NCBI GenBank assembly: GCA_035493955.1
Contig: DATJHI010000025.1
Location: 1-11,330, forward strand
Direction of reading: 5' to 3'
DNA length: 11,330 nt
From: NCED01 sp035493955
Lineage (GTDB): Bacteria; Pseudomonadota; Alphaproteobacteria; Caulobacterales; Caulobacteraceae
In this document: positions 1 through 7,454 of the stretch, piece by piece
How the letters are laid out: each line of letters opens with the position of its first letter
Numbering within the stretch: position 1 is the stretch's first letter
Notes under the pieces: model-generated
Database searches by the model: none
What the model was told of the DNA's origin: nothing
The model's input: only the letters and a program-made list of their open reading frames with translations
Translations under genes and position numbers: made by a program

Positions 1-2
1 AA

Positions 3-1415
<1,413 letters not shown>

Positions 1416-1425
1416 GTCATGGGGC

Positions 1426-1460
1426 GCGGCGTCAAGGCATAAGGCCGAGACGTCGCTCTT
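1426..1460 (+). terminator. Possible weak terminator after thiC
   Basis: Eleven bases after the thiC stop, GCGGCGTC (1426-1433) can pair with GACGTCGC (1449-1456) through seven Watson-Crick pairs and one G-U pair, across a 15-nt loop. It is followed only by TCTT rather than a proper U-run, so intrinsic termination would be weak. The position suits the end of thiC, but the call is tentative. Confidence 0.3.
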
Positions 1461-1546
1461 CATCACAAGAAAAACTCGTGTGACCGCGCGGCGTTTCTAA
1501 GCAATAAAAGCGTCACAAAAGTATAACAATCGTCCGATAGGCGCCC

Positions 1547-1561
1547 TTAACTTCAAGTTAT
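1547..1561 (+). promoter_or_regulatory. CtrA-like box / dyad upstream of the hybrid kinase
   Basis: The sequence reads TTAA, seven bases, TTAT. This matches 7 of 8 fixed positions of the CtrA box TTAA-N7-TTAA known from Caulobacter and relatives. The same bases contain a perfect dyad, TAACTT-C-AAGTTA (1548-1560). It lies 37-51 nt before the ATG at 1598, in a locally AT-rich gap that also contains TATAAC (1522-1527) as a possible -10. CtrA regulation is inferred; a different dimeric regulator could equally use the dyad. Confidence 0.4.
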
Positions 1562-1562
1562 T

Positions 1563-1591
1563 CCCTCGCCGGTAAATCCGCACGGCGAGGG
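1563..1591 (+). promoter_or_regulatory. Perfect hairpin covering the kinase ribosome binding site
   Basis: CCCTCGCCG (1563-1571) and CGGCGAGGG (1583-1591) form a perfect 9-bp stem with an 11-nt loop. The 3' arm contains GAGGG, the first part of the purine-rich GAGGGGG (1587-1593) that serves as Shine-Dalgarno 4 nt before the ATG at 1598. When folded, the ribosome site would be largely hidden. The pairing is read directly from the sequence; translational control is inference. Confidence 0.55.
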
Positions 1592-1597
1592 GGCCGC

Positions 1598-3238
1598 ATG
1601 TCTCAACTGCTCAGTTTGGCTGAACCGGTCGAGCCGGTGCTGGCGACGACGTCCGGCGCCGCCGTCTACCAGCGTTTCGAGCGCGAGCCCGACGTCCTGG
1701 CCCTGGCGGTGGTCGATTCCGCCGGGCGGCCGGTGGGCATCGTCGAGCGCAACACCTTCTTCGTGCGCATGGCCGCCGAATACGGCCGCGCCCTCTACGC
1801 CCAACGCCCGATCTCGCTGCTGATGAACGCCGAGCCCCTGGTGGTGGAGGGCGACGTCGGCCTGATGGTGTTCACCCGCGAGGTCCTGGCCGAGCGGCCG
1901 TCCGAGCTGATGCAGGGCTTCATCGTGGTCGACGAGGGCCGCTACGCCGGCATCGGCAGCGCCCTTTCCCTGCTCCAGGCCACCAGCCGGGCCAACCGCG
2001 ACCACGCCCTGGAGATGACCAAGCTGGCCGAGACGCTGAAGGCGGCCGAGGCCCGGGCCCAGGCGGCGCTCAGCGCCAAGTCCAAGTTCCTGGCGGTGAT
2101 GAGCCACGAGATCCGCACGCCGCTGAACGGGGTGCTGACGGTGGCCGACATCCTCGGGCGGCGGCTGGCCCAGGCGGAGCTGAAGCCCTACGTCCAGACC
2201 ATCCTGGATTCCGGCCAGACCCTGCTGCGCCTGCTGACCGACGCGCTCGACTTTTCCCGCGCCGACGCCGGCCACCTGGAGCTGCAGCAGGAGCCGTTCT
2301 GCGTCTCCGCCCTGCTCGGCGACGTCGCCGGCCTGTGGACCGCGCCGGCGGCCGAGAAGGCGCTGGAGTTCGACGTCGCCTACGAGGGCCCGCCGGACCT
2401 GTGGGCCCTCGGCGACGAGGTGCGCGTGAAGCAGGTGTTCAACAACCTGATCGGCAACGCCCTGAAGTTCACCGACCGCGGCGCGGTGCGGGTGCGCCTG
2501 GTGGCCGAGCGCGACGACCTCTATGTGCGGATGCGCGCCGAGGTGGCCGACAGCGGCCCGGGCGTCGACGACCACCGGCTGCCGCACATCTTCCACCCGT
2601 TCGTGCAGGAGGACGCCGGCCGCGCCAAGGGCGGCGCGGGCCTGGGACTGGCCATCTGCCGCGAGCTGGTGGAGCGGATGGACGGACAGATTCGCGCCTC
2701 GCGCACCCATGGCGGCGGCCTGACCGTGTCGTTCGACACCACCTCGTTCCACGTCGCCTGCGGCGGCGAGGCCTGCTGCACGGCCGACGAGCCGGACGCC
2801 GCCGGCGAACCCGACGCCCCGCCGCTGCGGCCCCTGCACGTGCTGATCGCCGACGACAACGCCACCAACCGCATGGTCGCCGAGACCCTGTGCTCGATGT
2901 TCGCCTGCACCAGCCAGAGCGTGGCCGACGGGGTCGAGGCGGTGGACGCCATGCGCGCGGGCGCCTTCGACCTGATCCTCATGGACATCAAGATGCCGCG
3001 CATGGACGGGCTGGAGGCCACCCGCCGCATCCGCACCCTGGGCGGCCCGGCCGCGGCGGCGCCGATCGTGGCCCTGACCGCCAACGCCGATCCGTGGGAC
3101 GCGGCCGAGTACCTGCAGGCGGGAATGGACGCGGTGGTGGAGAAGCCGATCAAGCCCGCCGCCCTGCTGGCCGCCATGAGCGCGGCCCTGGAGACCCGGG
3201 CGGCCCTGGCCGGAGAGCTGTTGGCCGGGGCTGCGTAG
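1598..3238 (+). CDS. Hybrid sensor histidine kinase with CBS-like input region
   Basis: A 546-residue cytoplasmic phosphorelay kinase with no signal peptide or membrane helix. Residues about 10-130 resemble the CBS-pair-like region found ahead of some signalling domains (ALAVVDSAGRPVGIVERNTFF, then a shorter second copy around GFIVVDEGRYAGIG). A short helical linker (about 130-165) follows. HisKA carries the H-box MSHEIRTPLNG with phospho-acceptor His170. The ATPase domain shows the N-box (NNLIGNALKFT, 282-292), G1 DSGPG (318-322), F-box and G2 GAGLGLAI. A C-terminal receiver (about 412-535) has the acidic pair D419/D420, phospho-acceptor D463, T494 and K516, all intact. All catalytic motifs are present, so it should autophosphorylate and pass phosphate to its own receiver; no HPt protein or separate regulator is encoded nearby. 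It is followed after 62 nt by the HtrA-like gene. The ligand is unknown; an adenine nucleotide is one option known for CBS pairs. Confidence 0.95.
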   Translation: MSQLLSLAEPVEPVLATTSGAAVYQRFEREPDVLALAVVDSAGRPVGIVERNTFFVRMAAEYGRALYAQRPISLLMNAEPLVVEGDVGLMVFTREVLAERPSELMQGFIVVDEGRYAGIGSALSLLQATSRANRDHALEMTKLAETLKAAEARAQAALSAKSKFLAVMSHEIRTPLNGVLTVADILGRRLAQAELKPYVQTILDSGQTLLRLLTDALDFSRADAGHLELQQEPFCVSALLGDVAGLWTAPAAEKALEFDVAYEGPPDLWALGDEVRVKQVFNNLIGNALKFTDRGAVRVRLVAERDDLYVRMRAEVADSGPGVDDHRLPHIFHPFVQEDAGRAKGGAGLGLAICRELVERMDGQIRASRTHGGGLTVSFDTTSFHVACGGEACCTADEPDAAGEPDAPPLRPLHVLIADDNATNRMVAETLCSMFACTSQSVADGVEAVDAMRAGAFDLILMDIKMPRMDGLEATRRIRTLGGPAAAAPIVALTANADPWDAAEYLQAGMDAVVEKPIKPAALLAAMSAALETRAALAGELLAGAA

Positions 3239-3300
3239 GCCCCCTTCCCATCCGGCTCCCGAAGCGCCAAATGAAGGAGCTGGAGTCAGGGACGAGTCGG

Positions 3301-4275
3301 ATGGCCGAAGCTTTTGAAGAATGGAGCGTGGCCCAGCAGCTCCAGCCCAAGGCCGAGGATTTCCCCTTCGACCTCGACTGGACCCTGTCGTCGACCGTGG
3401 CCCTGCGGGCCCTGGTCCCGCCCGACGCGTTCACCGCCCAGATCCTCGGCACCCTGCGCATCGGCCATGGCGCCGTCATCGGCCAGGACCTGGTGGCGAC
3501 CATCGGCTACCTGGTCACCGAGGCCGAGCAGGTGTGGCTGCAGACCGGCGCCGGCAAGGTGGTGGCCGCCCATCCCCTGGGCGTCGACATGGCCACAGGC
3601 TTCGGCCTGGTCAAGGCGCTCGGGCCCCTCGACGTCCCCGCCCTGGAGATCGGCGATTCCCGTCAGGTGCTGGTGGGCGACAAGGTGATCGTCGGCGGCG
3701 GCGGGCGCGTCAGCCGCTCGGTCGCCGCGCGCCTGGTCGGGCGCGAGGAGTTCGCCGGCTACTGGGAATATGTGCTGGACGAGGCCCTGTTCACCGCCCC
3801 GTCCCACCCGATGTGGAGCGGCGCGCCCGTGATCGGACCCACCGGCAAGCTGGTCGGCATCGGCTCGCTGCAGATGCAGCAGCAGCTGCCCGGCGGCAAG
3901 GTGGCGCCGCTCAACATGAGCGTGCCGATCGACCTGCTGCCGCCGATCCTGCCGGCCCTGATGGCGGGCGGCCACGACCTGCCGCGGCGGCCCTGGCTCG
4001 GCCTGCTGTCCGAGGAGATCAGCGGCCGGGTGGTGATCGTCGGCGCCACCAAGAACGGCCCGGCCGACCGCGCCGACCTCGGCGAGGGCGACATCGTGCT
4101 GGCGGTGGCCGGCGAGGAGGTCACCAGCCTGGCCGAGTTCTACCACGCCGTCTGGGCGCTCGGCCCGCCGGGCGTGACCGTGCCCTTGACCCTGGCGCGC
4201 GAGGGCGACGTGTTCCAGGTCGAGGTCAAGTCCAAGGACCGCGCCAGCTTCCTCAAGAAACCCCGGATGCACTGA
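3301..4275 (+). CDS. HtrA/DegP-like trypsin-fold PDZ protein, probably catalytically dead
   Basis: A 324-residue protein with a trypsin-like domain (about 40-215) followed by one PDZ domain (about 228-312, starting RPWLGLLSEE and including GPADRADLGEGDIVLAVAGEEV). HtrA proteases are normally exported and use His-Asp-Ser. Here the TNNHVV-type His motif aligns with TIGYLV (67-72), putting Tyr70 in place of His. The T-D-(L/V)-A motif aligns with TGFG (99-102), putting Gly100 in place of Asp. The nucleophile motif GNSGGP aligns with MWSGAP, keeping Ser173. There is no signal peptide, so it is probably a cytoplasmic scaffold or sensor rather than a protease. The start at 3301 is preferred because CAGGGA sits 8 nt before it; an ATG at 3271 would add ten residues with a poorer site. 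It lies between the kinase and the cupin gene, in the same direction. Confidence 0.85.
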   Translation: MAEAFEEWSVAQQLQPKAEDFPFDLDWTLSSTVALRALVPPDAFTAQILGTLRIGHGAVIGQDLVATIGYLVTEAEQVWLQTGAGKVVAAHPLGVDMATGFGLVKALGPLDVPALEIGDSRQVLVGDKVIVGGGGRVSRSVAARLVGREEFAGYWEYVLDEALFTAPSHPMWSGAPVIGPTGKLVGIGSLQMQQQLPGGKVAPLNMSVPIDLLPPILPALMAGGHDLPRRPWLGLLSEEISGRVVIVGATKNGPADRADLGEGDIVLAVAGEEVTSLAEFYHAVWALGPPGVTVPLTLAREGDVFQVEVKSKDRASFLKKPRMH

Positions 4276-4284
4276 GCGCCGGCG

Positions 4285-4602
4285 GTGGACAGCCTGCTGC
4301 AGGGCCTGCCGACGGGCGCCGAAGCCGCCGAACGCTTCGAGGATCTGCTGGTCCGCCCCGGCGTGCGGCTCGAGCGCATCGTCTCTACCGGCCAGGCGAC
4401 CCCGCTTGGCGCGTGGCTGGACCAGGCCGCCGACGAATGGGTGCTGCTGGTCGCCGGCCGCGCCGGCCTGACGCTGGAGGGCGAGGCGCCGCTCACCCTC
4501 GTCCCCGGCGACCATTTGCTGATCCCCGCCCATCGCCGCCACCGGGTGGACTGGACCGACACGCCCACGGTCTGGCTGGCGCTGCATCTGGATGCGGCTT
4601 GA
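4285..4602 (+). CDS. Small single-domain cupin
   Basis: A 105-residue cytoplasmic cupin (double-stranded beta barrel). The core reads DEWVLLVAGRAGLTLEGE (50-67), then PGDHLLIPAHRRHRVDW (74-90), then the closing strand TVWLALHL. It resembles the widespread short cupins whose motif 1 keeps DEW instead of the metal-binding HxH, with E51, H83 and H86 as the clearest candidate ligands. The start is GTG, in the same reading frame as the upstream gene and only 9 nt after its TGA, with no strong Shine-Dalgarno, so translational coupling is likely. The enzymatic or binding role is unknown; it could act as a small-molecule sensor for the neighbouring kinase, but that is a guess from context. Confidence 0.85.
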   Translation: MDSLLQGLPTGAEAAERFEDLLVRPGVRLERIVSTGQATPLGAWLDQAADEWVLLVAGRAGLTLEGEAPLTLVPGDHLLIPAHRRHRVDWTDTPTVWLALHLDAA

Positions 4603-4647
4603 GGGCGCCGAGGCCGGGATGAGGATTTCGAACGAGGGGGCGCTGGG

Positions 4648-5487
4648 TCAGCAGCGGCTCTGGCTCGGGTCGGTCAACACACGAATGCAGGGGCTCTTGG
4701 CCGGCGCCGGGGGCGGTGGCGGCGCCGCGGTGGCCGCCGTCTCGGGCTTTCCCGTACGCGTCGCCGACGAGCCCGCGCGCGGACGCGTCGCCGACCCCGG
4801 CTCCGATCCCGTCCTGGCCCGGCTGGCCATGCGCCGGGTCAGGAAGGCGCGGGCCGACCGATTGTCATCCACGACCCGCGACCGGAGCTTGCGACAGTCG
4901 GCAGGATCGTCCGGGCCGGTTCGGCTCGAGCTGACGATGTCGTCATAAGCCCCTGCCAGTTGCTCCCGCTTGGCCTGCGGCAAGGGCGCCAGATACCGCT
5001 TCAGCAGAGCCCGGTTGTCGGTCGCGCGCAGTCGGCATCCGGTCGTCCAGCCGTCGCGAAACGCCATGCGCAGGACGGAGTCGAACTCCGTCTTCGCCCC
5101 TTCTCCGCAGAGGGCGCTGACCGGCGCGTCCGCTTCGCCCGCCCTGATGCAATCCCATCTGGTGAAGACGCCGCCGCCGGCGCTGTAGACCGCCGCGGGG
5201 GCATAGTGGCTCCAGCCGCCGGCCTGGTCGAAAGCCTCGCGCGGGCCGGACGGCGGCCGCGTGTCCCCGGGCAGGAAGAAGCCCACTTCGGTGCAGCGGC
5301 GGGTGCAAAGCCGCCTCGCGGCGTCGCGATAGACCGAGCCATCCATGGCGAAGGCCGTTTCGACCTCGACAAACGGAACCGCCCCGTCGTCCAGGCTCCC
5401 CACCTCGCGCCAGTGAGCGCCCGAGCTCGCCGCGTCACACGCCGCGAGCCGGCCGAGCGCCGCGATCCACAGGACCGAACTTTTCAT
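4648..5487 (-). CDS. Predicted exported Cys-rich protein, possible lipoprotein, unknown function
   Basis: A 279-residue protein not recognised as a named family. The N-terminus has a charged start (MK), a hydrophobic stretch and a lipobox-like LAAC with Cys17. Asp18 follows, which in enterobacteria would favour inner-membrane retention. Arg13 inside the hydrophobic core is atypical, so ordinary signal-peptidase export is an alternative. The mature part has eight further cysteines (61, 65, 113, 127, 151, 198, 267, 279), suggesting disulfides. From about 222 to 265 the tail is low-complexity (Ser/Thr/Arg/Ala then five prolines), partly built from a 13-bp direct repeat at 4756-4768 and 4783-4795. 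The start is well supported by GGAGGG (minus strand, 5495-5500) 7 nt before the ATG. It converges with the cupin gene and diverges from the gene at 5804. Confidence 0.75.
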   Translation of the reverse strand: MKSSVLWIAALGRLAACDAASSGAHWREVGSLDDGAVPFVEVETAFAMDGSVYRDAARRLCTRRCTEVGFFLPGDTRPPSGPREAFDQAGGWSHYAPAAVYSAGGGVFTRWDCIRAGEADAPVSALCGEGAKTEFDSVLRMAFRDGWTTGCRLRATDNRALLKRYLAPLPQAKREQLAGAYDDIVSSSRTGPDDPADCRKLRSRVVDDNRSARAFLTRRMASRARTGSEPGSATRPRAGSSATRTGKPETAATAAPPPPPAPAKSPCIRVLTDPSQSRC

Positions 5488-5494
5488 CGAGCGT

Positions 5495-5500
5495 CCCTCC
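5495..5500 (-). promoter_or_regulatory. Strong ribosome binding site fixing the start at 5487
   Basis: GGAGGG on the minus strand with 7-nt spacing to the ATG. It confirms that the minus-strand reading of this region is the real gene, over the overlapping plus-strand frames. Confidence 0.7.
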
Positions 5501-5790
5501 CGCCTCCATACTCGACGGTGCTACGCCCCGGCCCCGTGCGGCCGGAGGGGATGACGCACGACTCTGTTCGGAATTCCCGAGACCGCGAAACCCCCATCCT
5601 TGCGATGGCCGGGCGCTGCGATGCCGGCCCCGGATGGCCGGCAGGGGCGGGGCGGGGACATTGCCCGCGCGCGCCGACCCGGGGCGGGAAAATGTCGATG
5701 GCGTGGGCAGTCGTCGCGCGGGGCCGCGGAGGGTCTGGCCATGGCATTGACCGGCAGTCGGGACGGATGACCACATTCGCCCGCAAATCC
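5501..5790. other. Divergent intergenic region with one perfect stem-loop
   Basis: About 300 bases separate the divergent starts at 5487 (minus) and 5804 (plus). The only clear structure is TGCCGGCC (5622-5629) and GGCCGGCA (5636-5643), a perfect 8-bp inverted repeat with a 6-nt loop and no T-run. TTGACC at 5747-5752 is a possible -35 for the plus gene, but no convincing -10 follows. The open frames across this stretch look like high-GC shadows. Confidence 0.5.
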
Positions 5791-5803
5791 AGAGGGGCGG
5801 GCC

Positions 5804-6343
5804 ATGGATATCGAACATCGGATCGGGACGCTCGAACGGCGACAGCGCCGTGTCGTCATTGCGCTGTGCCTCGCGGTGGTCGCCCTGGCCAGCCTCGCCG
5901 GCTATCAGGCAACGGCGATCCGTGCGTTGCAGACGGCCACGTCCCTGCGCCTGAAAGAGCTCCGCATCGCCGACGACAAGGGCGTCGATCGTGTGATCAT
6001 CAGCGGGCGCCTGCCCAACCTCATCTACGAAGGCAAGCCCGTGCCAGGCCCGCCGCGCGCCATGGCCGGCATGCTGATCTATGATGGCAGCGGCGCCGAG
6101 CGGGGCGGCTACGGCACCGCGGACGGTTACGCCAATGCCCTGCTCACGCTCGACTCCAAAGACGCTCAGGAATTTCTCCTGCTCGCCGAGCCCGGCGGAG
6201 GCGCGCTGTTCCGTGAATGGCAGGGCGACAATTCGGTCACGCTCGCCGCGGACGACAAGCCGTCGCTCACGCTCAAGGCCGGCAAGGACGTGGTCTTCGC
6301 GATGCCTCAGGGCAATGAGTGGGTGACCAAGACCCTTCATTGA
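5804..6343 (+). CDS. Single-pass membrane protein with beta-rich outer domain, unknown function
   Basis: A 179-residue protein. Residues 1-16 are charged and helical (HRIGTLERRQRR), 17-35 form one transmembrane segment (VVIALCLAVVALASLAGYQ), and 36-50 a short linker. The remainder alternates short strands and turns in a repeat-like way (LRLKELRIADDKGVDRVIISG, then MLIYDGSGAERGGYGTADG, NALLTLDSKD, SLTLKAGKDVVF). The Arg-rich flank predicts the N-terminus inside and the domain in the periplasm. I recognise the general layout from conserved hypotheticals but no assigned function. AGAGGGG (5791-5797) lies 6 nt before the ATG and fixes the start. No partner gene is evident; the nearest structure downstream is a GGGGCCCC inverted repeat. 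Confidence 0.8.
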   Translation: MDIEHRIGTLERRQRRVVIALCLAVVALASLAGYQATAIRALQTATSLRLKELRIADDKGVDRVIISGRLPNLIYEGKPVPGPPRAMAGMLIYDGSGAERGGYGTADGYANALLTLDSKDAQEFLLLAEPGGGALFREWQGDNSVTLAADDKPSLTLKAGKDVVFAMPQGNEWVTKTLH

Positions 6344-6364
6344 GGGGCCGTTCTACCGGGAGCA

Positions 6365-6401
6365 GGGGCCCCTCCCGGCGTCCGACATGGGTGGGGGCCC
6401 C
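6365..6401. terminator. GGGGCCCC inverted repeat after the 5804-6343 gene
   Basis: GGGGCCCC occurs at 6365-6372 and 6394-6401, so the two arms can pair (8 bp, plus an extra wobble and two C-G pairs inward) about 20 nt after the TGA. There is no U-run, so it is a possible structured 3' end rather than a classical terminator. Confidence 0.35.
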
Positions 6402-6457
6402 CTAACATCCGCTGAGGCTAGAGGTCAGGCTATGCCTCGACGTCCGTGATGGGTGGG
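6379..6457 (+). repeat. Pair of 17-bp imperfect direct repeats
   Basis: CGTCCGACATGGGTGGG (6379-6395) and CGTCCGTGATGGGTGGG (6441-6457) match at 15 of 17 bases, 62 bp apart. They bracket a non-coding stretch. Their origin is unknown; they may be remnants of a dispersed intergenic element. Confidence 0.45.
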
Positions 6458-6485
6458 AAGGGGACCTTTGACCCTGCCCCTTCTC
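6455..6485. other. Stem-loop upstream of the small membrane gene
   Basis: GAAGGGG (6457-6463) pairs perfectly with CCCCTTC (6477-6483). One G-U and one G-C pair extend it outward to 6455/6485, leaving a 13-nt loop. TTGACC (6468-6473) lies in the loop, but it is too far from the TAAAAT at 6497-6502 to be its -35. Confidence 0.4.
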
Positions 6486-6496
6486 GGTCATTCGGC

Positions 6497-6502
6497 TAAA
6501 AT
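6497..6502 (+). promoter_or_regulatory. Possible -10 element ahead of the heptamer repeat
   Basis: TAAAAT matches TATAAT at five of six bases. A transcript from it would start at about 6508-6510, inside or just before the ATG-containing repeats. No well-spaced -35 is seen (TTGACC is 23 nt away), so this is tentative. Confidence 0.3.
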
Positions 6503-6504
6503 GC

Positions 6505-6538
6505 GACGGATGACGGATGACGGATGACGGATGACGGA
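6505..6538 (+). repeat. Tandem 7-bp repeat, GACGGAT x 4.9, spanning a start codon
   Basis: Four perfect GACGGAT units plus GACGGA run without interruption. Every junction creates an ATG (6510, 6517, 6524, 6531). Because 7 is not a multiple of 3, successive ATGs fall in different frames; only 6524 reads into the downstream gene. ATGs at 6510 and 6517 each meet TGA after five codons. Confidence 0.9.
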
Positions 6539-6874
6539 AGCTGGAGGCCCGCGATCCTGGCGGAAACCCACCCACACTTGGCCATTTTATTCTTCGCCGT
6601 TGTGGTGGCGGCCTTCCTTTTCGGTCTCCGGCTCCTGGGCGTAGTGATCGGCATTGGCGGTCATGTCGTTCGCCGATCTGACAACCCGCAAGCGTTTGAT
6701 CTCGGCCTGATGGGCGTTGGATTTTTCAGCGCGATGCTCATCGTTCTGATGGCTTTTGCCCAATGCGCTCGAGGCAACTCCGACGCCGCCACCAAGGCTT
6801 ACCTAAAGCGGCTGGCTGATGGTGCCGCTGCGGCCAAGACCAGCCAACAGCAAGCGCTGCCGAAGTCCGAATAG
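6524..6874 (+). CDS. Small two-helix membrane protein, unknown function
   Basis: A 116-residue protein with two hydrophobic segments, about residues 18-46 (long, LAILFFAVVVAAFLFGLRLL and onward) and 59-80 (DLGLMGVGFFSAMLIVLMAF). They are joined by a basic loop (VVRRSDNPQ) and followed by a polar, Ala/Gln-rich tail of about 35 residues. Family not recognised. The start is unusual: the in-frame ATG is one of four created by the heptamer repeat, and no ordinary Shine-Dalgarno precedes it. Codon usage is less GC-biased than in the flanking housekeeping genes, which fits an accessory origin. It ends exactly where a degenerate intergenic repeat begins. Confidence 0.65.
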   Translation: MTDDGSWRPAILAETHPHLAILFFAVVVAAFLFGLRLLGVVIGIGGHVVRRSDNPQAFDLGLMGVGFFSAMLIVLMAFAQCARGNSDAATKAYLKRLADGAAAAKTSQQQALPKSE

Positions 6875-6902
6875 GGTGGCGACCGGACATTGGCTCGCCT
6901 CC
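6873..6902 (+). repeat. Degenerate intergenic repeat, copy A
   Basis: This 30-bp segment matches 26 of 30 bases of copy B at 7318-7347. Both contain GGGTGGCGA-N-CGGAC-(A/G)-TTGGC. It begins at the stop codon of the small membrane gene. Together, A and B flank the minus-strand gene at 6923-7282. Confidence 0.6.
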
Positions 6903-6922
6903 CGCAAGACGGCGCCATTGCA

Positions 6923-7282
6923 TCACGTATTGGGTTTCAGCTTCGGTAGCTTTTCGGCGTCGCATTTAGGGAGGGGCATCTCTCCTGTTCCTCCAGCCAC
7001 CTTGAGCGTAATGCCGACCCACTCACCATGATATTCGCCATCGGGTTCGTCCCAGGCCATGCCACGCACCGAGGCTGGGATCGATTGGTCCAGAGCAGCA
7101 TTGCCGGACGGCGCGACCACAACAGCGTCGGCAATGTGATGTGGATCGCCAACCCAGCGAATACAGACACCGACTGTTCCGCGCAGCGAAGGACCGACAT
7201 TTTCTGGCCTGATCGGCTGACCCACGGCGGCTCCGGCCACCAGCAGGACGCCGACTGCCCCGATGCTAGGCGCTAGTCTCAT
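6923..7282 (-). CDS. Small secreted protein, possibly TonB-C-like
   Basis: A 119-residue protein starting at the ATG at 7282, where a clear signal peptide begins (MRLAPSIGAVGVLLVAGAAV, likely cut near residue 21). The open frame extends further upstream to 7489, but that part has no export signal at its start and overlaps the oppositely oriented gene at 7455, so the shorter start is preferred. The mature part, CIRWVGDPHHIADAVVVAPS then GNAALDQSIPASVRGMAW, resembles the strand-helix pattern of TonB C-terminal-like domains (v..SSG...LD...); this is tentative. Cys40 and Cys107 could form a disulfide. Ribosome site is weak (GAAG, about 8 nt before ATG). It lies antisense between two plus-strand genes and is bracketed by repeat copies A and B. 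Confidence 0.65.
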   Translation of the reverse strand: MRLAPSIGAVGVLLVAGAAVGQPIRPENVGPSLRGTVGVCIRWVGDPHHIADAVVVAPSGNAALDQSIPASVRGMAWDEPDGEYHGEWVGITLKVAGGTGEMPLPKCDAEKLPKLKPNT

Positions 7283-7317
7283 GTTGCTAGCTTCGCACTG
7301 CTGGTCAGCGTCTGGGA

Positions 7318-7382
7318 AGGGTGGCGAGCGGACGTTGGCCTGCCTCCACAAAGCCGACCTCCGTGACGTCGGACGACAGTTC
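7318..7382 (+). repeat. Degenerate intergenic repeat, copy B
   Basis: The first 30 bases match copy A at 26 positions. Further on, AAGCCGACCTCCGTG (7351-7365) and CGACAGTTC (7374-7382) are identical to segments of copy C (7977-7991 and 7993-8001). It fills the gap between the divergent starts at 7282 and 7455. Confidence 0.6.
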
Positions 7383-7454
7383 TGACGACCTCCTGTAAGG
7401 TCGCTGTAAAACATGACCGCCGTGATTGGCTGGCGCGCTGCCAGGGGATGTCCG

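Noticed and set aside
1553..2839. 428-residue minus-strand frame opposite the kinase
   Set aside because: Antisense shadow of a well-supported histidine kinase, with no domain or export signal of its own.
2335..3300. Open frame continuing upstream of the HtrA-like gene through the kinase gene
   Set aside because: The frame is simply free of stops in high-GC DNA. It overlaps the kinase, whose motifs are unambiguous, and encodes Arg/Gly-rich nonsense.
3286..4587. 433-residue minus-strand frame antisense to the HtrA-like and cupin genes
   Set aside because: Its composition (His, Gln, Arg, Gly-rich without domains) is typical of an antisense shadow; the plus strand carries recognisable trypsin-like, PDZ and cupin domains.
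4592..4948. Plus-strand frame starting at the end of the cupin gene
   Set aside because: It overlaps the minus-strand 279-residue gene, which has a strong ribosome site, an export signal and conserved-looking cysteines; the plus frame is Gly/Arg-rich without features.
4960..6084. 374-residue plus-strand frame over the lipoprotein gene and the divergent gap
   Set aside because: Arg/Gly/Pro-rich shadow overlapping two better genes on both strands, with no start signal.
6505..6538. CRISPR-like array
   Set aside because: The repeat unit is 7 bp and directly tandem with no spacers; it is a simple-sequence repeat.
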